25,164 nt of DNA from NCBI RefSeq assembly GCF_041949975.1, contig NZ_JBHFQG010000043.1:1-25164 (forward strand). Direction: 5' to 3'. Position 1 is the first letter of the stretch. The number at the start of each line of letters is the position of its first letter. The position numbers and the translations under genes are program-made. This document shows, piece by piece, positions 21,399 through 25,164 of the stretch. The notes beneath the pieces were generated by a model. That model did no database searches. It saw only the letters and a program-made list of their open reading frames with translations, and had not been told where the DNA came from. This DNA is from Alteribacillus sp041949975. Its GTDB lineage: Bacteria > Bacillota > Bacilli > Bacillales > Marinococcaceae.

Positions 21399-23342
21399 TT
21401 AATCAAGGCTTCGTGTATCAATTTTTTCTTTAATTTCTTTCACAAAATCAGCTAATGGTGAGGAATCTGAATCTTTCTGGCCATAACGACGGACGTTGAC
21501 GTCATCTGCTTCTATTTCCTTATCTCCAAGGACAAGCATGTAAGGTATTTTTTTCATTTGAGCTTCCCGAATTTTGTATCCTATTTTTTCGTCCCGTGTA
21601 TCTACTTCTACTCTTACACCTGCTTTTCGGAGCTCGTCTTCGACTTTGCGGGCATATTCTAAATGGGCTTCAGCAGATACAGGAATTACTTTTGCCTGTA
21701 CCGGAGCAAGCCAAGTCGGGAAGGCGCCTTTGTATTCTTCTAGCAGAAATGCAATAAAGCGTTCCATTGTTGATACAATGCCGCGGTGGATAACAACAGG
21801 CCGGTGCTCCTTCCCATCTTCTCCGATATAGGTGAGATCGAATCTTTCTGGGAGATGGAAGTCTAATTGTACAGTAGATAGCGTTTCATCTTTACCGAGG
21901 GCTGTTTTTACTTGGACATCGAGCTTTGGCCCATAAAACGCTGCTTCCCCATCGGCTTCTACGTAATCCACTCCCATGTCATCCATTGCTTCTTTCAGCA
22001 TAGCCTGGGCTTTGTCCCACATCTCATCATTATCCACATATTTTTCTTTGTCTTCTGGGTCCCTGTATGAGAGACGGAAATAATAATCGTTAAGCCCAAA
22101 ATCTTTATATACATTTTGAATCAGCTCTACCACGCGGATAAATTCTGATTTCAGCTGGTCTGGACGTGCAAAAATATGAGCATCATTTAACGTCATCGCC
22201 CGTACACGCTGAAGGCCGGCAAGGGCACCTGACTTTTCATAACGGTGCATCATACCAAGTTCTGCAATCCGTACAGGCAGATTCCGATAGCTGTGGAGCT
22301 GGTTTTTATACACCATCATATGGTGCGGACAGTTCATCGGACGGATAACCAATGTTTCATTATCCATTTCCATGGGTGGGAACATATCATCCTGATAATG
22401 ATCCCAGTGACCCGAGGTTTTATAAAGCTCCGAGCTTCCAAGCACTGGAGTATAAACATGATCATATCCAAGGCGTTCTTCGATGTCTACGATATACCGC
22501 TCGATCGTACGGCGGATCGTAGCCCCTTTCGGAAGCCAAAGCGGCAGTCCTTGCCCAACCTTCTGGTTAACAGAGAAAATCTCCAGCTCTTTTCCAAGTT
22601 TACGGTGGTCGCGCTCTTTTGCTTCTTCGAGCATTTTAAGATGCTCGTCAAGATCCGATTGTTTGAAAAAGGCGGTTCCGTAAATACGCTGAAGCATTTT
22701 ATTATTGCTGTCACCGCGCCAATAGGCTCCCGAAATACTCATTAATTTAAACTTTTTCAATTTAGAGGTATTCGGTACATGCACACCCCGGCATAAATCA
22801 AAAAACTCGCCCTGTTCATATATGGTGACTGTTTCTCCTTCAGGAATATCATCGATTAATTCTAATTTCAAATCATCGCCAATTTCACGGTAAATCTCTT
22901 TTGCTTCTTCACGGGTAACTTCTTTTCGTACAATTTCATGATTTTCATCGATGATTTTTTTCATTTCTTTTTCTATTTTCGGGAGATCTTCAGGTGTTAA
23001 TTGATGAGGCATGTCAATGTCATAATAAAAGCCATGCTCAATAACCGGTCCTACTCCCAGCTTCACATCATCAAATAAACGTTTTACTGCCTGTGCCATT
23101 AAATGAGCTGTACTGTGGCGCAGAATTTCTAGTCCTTCTTCATTATTTGGTGTAATAATTTCAATGTCTCCGTCTTTATAGATAGGCGTCCGCAAATCAA
23201 TGGGATCACCATCAAACTTTCCAGCTAATGCTTGTTTTTTAAGCCCAGGGCTGATAGAGGATGCAATTTCTTCTGTAGTGACCCCCTCTTCAAATGATTT
23301 GTCATTTCCATCAGGAAAAGTGATATTCACATTGTTTGCCAC
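21399..23342 (-). CDS. thrS: Threonyl-tRNA synthetase
   Basis: 647 residues from the GTG at 23342 (B. subtilis ThrS 643). The start follows AGGAGGG by 7 bases and gives MANNVNITFPDGNDKSFEEG, the beginning of the TGS domain. An upstream ATG extension to 23414 runs into a repeat and is not real. After TGS come the editing/SAD domain (HSTAHLMAQAVKRLF, with HGFYYDID), the class II core with RPMNCPHHMMVYKNQ (a zinc Cys ligand) and RIAELGMMHRYEKSGALAGL, and a C-terminal anticodon-binding domain (VQAKVIPVSAEAHLEYARKV). It charges tRNA-Thr and its SAD domain edits mischarged Ser. Unlike typical Bacillaceae thrS genes, no T-box is seen upstream; a structured repeat and the IS110 element occupy that space. 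Confidence 0.97.
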   Translation of the reverse strand: MANNVNITFPDGNDKSFEEGVTTEEIASSISPGLKKQALAGKFDGDPIDLRTPIYKDGDIEIITPNNEEGLEILRHSTAHLMAQAVKRLFDDVKLGVGPVIEHGFYYDIDMPHQLTPEDLPKIEKEMKKIIDENHEIVRKEVTREEAKEIYREIGDDLKLELIDDIPEGETVTIYEQGEFFDLCRGVHVPNTSKLKKFKLMSISGAYWRGDSNNKMLQRIYGTAFFKQSDLDEHLKMLEEAKERDHRKLGKELEIFSVNQKVGQGLPLWLPKGATIRRTIERYIVDIEERLGYDHVYTPVLGSSELYKTSGHWDHYQDDMFPPMEMDNETLVIRPMNCPHHMMVYKNQLHSYRNLPVRIAELGMMHRYEKSGALAGLQRVRAMTLNDAHIFARPDQLKSEFIRVVELIQNVYKDFGLNDYYFRLSYRDPEDKEKYVDNDEMWDKAQAMLKEAMDDMGVDYVEADGEAAFYGPKLDVQVKTALGKDETLSTVQLDFHLPERFDLTYIGEDGKEHRPVVIHRGIVSTMERFIAFLLEEYKGAFPTWLAPVQAKVIPVSAEAHLEYARKVEDELRKAGVRVEVDTRDEKIGYKIREAQMKKIPYMLVLGDKEIEADDVNVRRYGQKDSDSSPLADFVKEIKEKIDTRSLD

Positions 23343-23377
23343 GATAAGTCCCTCCTGTTTTCTCGTTATGTATTGGG

Positions 23378-23494
23378 AAAAGCGCAGCGTCCTGGTCAGC
23401 CTCGACAGGTACATTTTCTGCAGGCAATAAGGCGCTTTTTGCCTTTAATGCCTGGGGTTATTTAACCCTGAGAGGCTGGACGCTGAAGCTAGAC
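23378..23494. repeat. Structured intergenic repeat, short copy (copy 2), in the thrS leader
   Basis: A 117-bp element sharing both ends with the repeat at 3676-3849. CAGCGTCC (23385-23392) pairs with GGACGCTG (23478-23485); AGCCTC (23398-23403) pairs with GAGGCT (23472-23477), with the same TGGTC bulge. Inside are GGGTTA/TAACCC and a CAGGCA/TGCCTG stem capped by AAGGC/GCCTT. The stem pair that is C-G in copy 1 is T-A here, so pairing is preserved by a double change. It starts about 35 bp upstream of the thrS GTG and would be part of its untranslated leader. The interior differs from copy 1 except for AAGGCGCT. Confidence 0.8.
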
Positions 23495-23595
23495 ATCAGA
23501 GCGCAAGATTTTATACTTTGCCACCTAATATAAAAAAAGGGGCTGTCCCAAAAGGTTTTTTACAGCTGAATTACACTTCGCTTTCCGCGGGCAAC

Positions 23596-23663
23596 GCTTC
23601 AGCTTCCTCGTGAGCAAAGACCGCTCACTGCGGGATTTTCAGCTGTTGTTTTCCCGCTGAAGC
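23596..23663. repeat. REP-like palindromic intergenic repeat beside the IS110 element
   Basis: GCTTCAGC (23596-23603) and GCTGAAGC (23656-23663) are perfect complements. Between them is the hairpin GTGAGC-AAAGACC-GCTCAC (23610-23628). The flank CTTCGCTTTCCGCGGGC upstream and TTTTCCCGC downstream also look like parts of a palindromic repeat I remember as common in Bacillaceae intergenic DNA. It ends just before the transposase leader. It may be the insertion target of the element or part of its left end. Confidence 0.6.
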
Positions 23664-23701
23664 ATTCCTATTGGGGGAGACGTCCCCCTCTTGAACGAAA
23701 A

Positions 23702-23756
23702 AAGGTCCTCCGTTAAGATGCGGATATACACAAACCACACATCGAAGGAGGACCTT
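23702..23756 (+). promoter_or_regulatory. Hairpin sequestering the transposase ribosome binding site; possible bridge-RNA loop
   Basis: AAGGTCCTCC (23702-23711) and GGAGGACCTT (23747-23756) form a perfect 10-bp stem. The ribosome site GGAGG (23747-23751), 9 bases before the ATG, is wholly within the 3' arm. Inside, GATG (23717-23720) can pair with CATC (23740-23743), leaving internal loops and a 19-nt apical loop. A separate hairpin, GGGGGA-GACG-TCCCCC (23673-23688), lies just upstream. The layout suits translational control of transposase and resembles the looped stems of IS110 bridge RNAs encoded in the 5' leader. Confidence 0.7.
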
Positions 23757-23760
23757 ACAA

Positions 23761-25047
23761 ATGCATGATAAAGTGAATTTCAAAATTAATCAAGTGACAG
23801 AAGACACGTTAATCATCGGTGTTGATATCGCCAAGAAAAAGCACTATGCCTGTGCCATTGATAATCGTGGGAAAGAGCTTAAAAAGGTCTTTCCGTTTAA
23901 TCAGTCGTATGGCGGTTTCGAAAAACTCGTTAAAACAATCAGTTCTTTGAAAACCAAACATCAAAAAACAAAGGTAATCATTGGCTTTGAAGCCACCGGC
24001 CATTACTGGAAGAATCTCGCCGAACGCTTATGGAACGAACAGCTTTTGTACGTGATTGTTAATCCGCTGCATGTGAAGCATTCCAAAGAGTTCGAGGATA
24101 ACATCCAGTCCAAAAATGATAAGAAAGACGCCCGGTTAATCGCTCGTCTGGTCGAAAATGGCTACTACACCTTTCATCGTTTTCTAGAAGGCATCGAAGC
24201 GGAACTCCGCGAGTGCGCCACATGGCGGCGGGCTCTCATTGATGAACGGGCCAGCTTGAAAAACAAGCTGATTAACTGGACCGATCAATACTTTCCAGAA
24301 TTCCCGGAAGTCTTTAAAGACTGGGGTGTTCAGGCGCGCACCGTCCTCCGATATACGCCGTTTCCTCAAGACCTCCAAGTACGTTCCCTCGAGGAATGTA
24401 TGGCTTTATATCAAGAAGACGAAGGCGCCCGATTCTTATCCCGAAACAAAATCGCCCAGCTGAAAGAATGGGGATCATCCTCCATTGGCTGCACGCAAGG
24501 GCAGGACATGGCCTATTTCAAACTGGTCACCCTCATAGATCAATACGCCCTGTTGGAAAAGCAGATCCAGGAGATCGAAGAAAAGCTCTGCTTCTATGCC
24601 CGTCAGCTTTTCGATTTCGAATGGATCACGTCCATCCGTGGTGTGAGTGAGATGCAGGCAGCCGAGCTTCTCGCTGAAACCGGACCTCTCTCCCAATACG
24701 ATCATCCACGCCAACTGATCAAATTAGCGGGATTGACGTTGCGGGATAACTCTTCCGGTAACCGAGAAGGAGAAAAACGGCTGTCCAAGCGAGGACGAAA
24801 AGCCCTGCGAGCGCTCCTGTTCCGGATGATTACCACCATTCTTCCGAATAACGACGCGTTTAAGGACCTCTATCAGTATTATGTGAACCGGCCCGATAAT
24901 CCGCTTAAGAAGAAGGAAGCGAAGGTGGCGTTATGCCGAAAAGTCCTACAAGTCGTCTACGGGATGAGTAAACACCAGCGCCCTTTTGATGCCGATCGAA
25001 TGAGAAGGGATCTATCGAGTCATCTTCCGGTGAAACTAGCGGCGTAG
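23761..25047 (+). CDS. IS110-family transposase (DEDD/serine recombinase)
   Basis: 428 residues. The N-terminal DEDD RuvC-like domain has Asp22 (IIGVDIAKKKH), Glu77 (GFEATGHY), Asp120 and Asp123 (NDKKDARLIARL). A coiled-coil region (about 255-285) leads to the C-terminal Transposase_20 domain with ITSIRGVSEMQAAELLAETG (about 289-308), LAGLTLRDNSSGNREGEKRL and SKRGRKALRALLFRM. Ser332, before Gly333, is the candidate catalytic serine. No stop or frameshift interrupts it, so the element may be active. IS110 recombinases work with an element-encoded bridge RNA that pairs with donor and target DNA. Translation starts at the ATG behind the hairpin-buried GGAGG. Confidence 0.93.
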   Translation: MHDKVNFKINQVTEDTLIIGVDIAKKKHYACAIDNRGKELKKVFPFNQSYGGFEKLVKTISSLKTKHQKTKVIIGFEATGHYWKNLAERLWNEQLLYVIVNPLHVKHSKEFEDNIQSKNDKKDARLIARLVENGYYTFHRFLEGIEAELRECATWRRALIDERASLKNKLINWTDQYFPEFPEVFKDWGVQARTVLRYTPFPQDLQVRSLEECMALYQEDEGARFLSRNKIAQLKEWGSSSIGCTQGQDMAYFKLVTLIDQYALLEKQIQEIEEKLCFYARQLFDFEWITSIRGVSEMQAAELLAETGPLSQYDHPRQLIKLAGLTLRDNSSGNREGEKRLSKRGRKALRALLFRMITTILPNNDAFKDLYQYYVNRPDNPLKKKEAKVALCRKVLQVVYGMSKHQRPFDADRMRRDLSSHLPVKLAA

Positions 25048-25164
25048 CGCCTTTCTGTGCACCTCTCGTCCTCCGTGTCCATGACAACAAAGATGATCCG
25101 GAGAAGCCGCCAAACGGAGACATACGACCTCGAGTCCAAGCAGGAGCATCATGCGGCCTCCGCC

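Larger units (their letters stand above)
23664..25164 (+). mobile_element. IS110-family insertion sequence (right end outside window)
   Basis: An intact IS110-type transposase gene (23761-25047) with non-coding flanks of about 100 bp on the left and at least 117 bp on the right. IS110 elements lack clear terminal inverted repeats, so the left boundary given here is only where the REP-like repeat ends; it could lie anywhere from about 23535 to 23700. The element lies upstream of thrS and reads away from it. The transposase DNA is noticeably richer in G+C than the neighbouring genes, consistent with recent arrival. Confidence 0.75.

Noticed and set aside
22166..22745. Long plus-strand frames opposite thrS, up to 166 codons
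   Set aside because: They mirror a conserved thrS coding region and have no start signals or recognisable domains.
23532..23549. Terminator at GGGACAG-CCCC plus T-run (minus strand)
   Set aside because: Only about three base pairs can form before the T-run; it looks more like the end of an IS or repeat than a functional terminator.

Overview
The window reads as a chromosomal segment of a spore-forming Bacillaceae species. The gene order matches the Bacillus subtilis block running from thrS through infC, rpmI, rplT, ysdA, ysdB, ysdC, sspI, ysgA, pheST, zapA, yshB, polX, mutS2, yshE, lcfA, fadR and fadB to etfB. An SspI spore protein, a sigma-W promoter, a T-box and an L20 leader all agree with this. 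Apart from sspI, ysdB and a transposase, every gene is on the minus strand, so transcription runs mostly from high to low coordinates.

Region by region (high to low). 23.5-25.16 kb: an IS110-family element with an intact DEDD/Ser transposase. It sits beside a palindromic intergenic repeat, and its leader folds over the ribosome binding site. 19.7-23.5 kb: thrS, then infC-rpmI-rplT behind a strong promoter and an L20 autoregulatory leader; infC very probably starts at a non-AUG (ATT) codon. 17-19.7 kb: ysdA, ysdB (textbook sigma-W promoter), a dimeric dUTPase and the M42 peptidase ysdC. 15.4-17.1 kb: sspI and rlmP (ysgA) diverge, and a Phe-specific T-box precedes pheST. 8.9-14.4 kb: pheS, pheT, zapA, yshB, polX. 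The rnhC gene normally found between pheT and zapA is absent and is replaced by a hairpin-rich gap. 5.9-8.8 kb: mutS2, yshE and a probable 27-residue membrane protein, closed by a terminator. 0-5.8 kb: the fatty-acid beta-oxidation block.

The beta-oxidation block differs from the single B. subtilis operon. Two acyl-CoA synthetase genes lie in tandem, each with its own promoter. The upstream one (intact) carries a perfect CcpA cre site between its -35 and -10. The downstream one has a FadR-like site across its promoter but is frameshifted just before the catalytic C-terminal lysine. A third, near-consensus promoter with a perfect FadR operator drives fadR-fadB-etfB.

The least explained signal is a set of structured intergenic repeats. 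Two copies (3676-3849 and 23378-23494) share conserved ends that form a bulged stem with a compensatory base-pair change. Their interiors differ but both are hairpin-rich. A recurring mini-hairpin built on ACA-GGA-TGT links the first copy to two further intergenic elements (11741-11800 and 15421-15505). A separate degenerate array of about seven TTCA-centred units (about 20 bp spacing) lies at 3522-3655.
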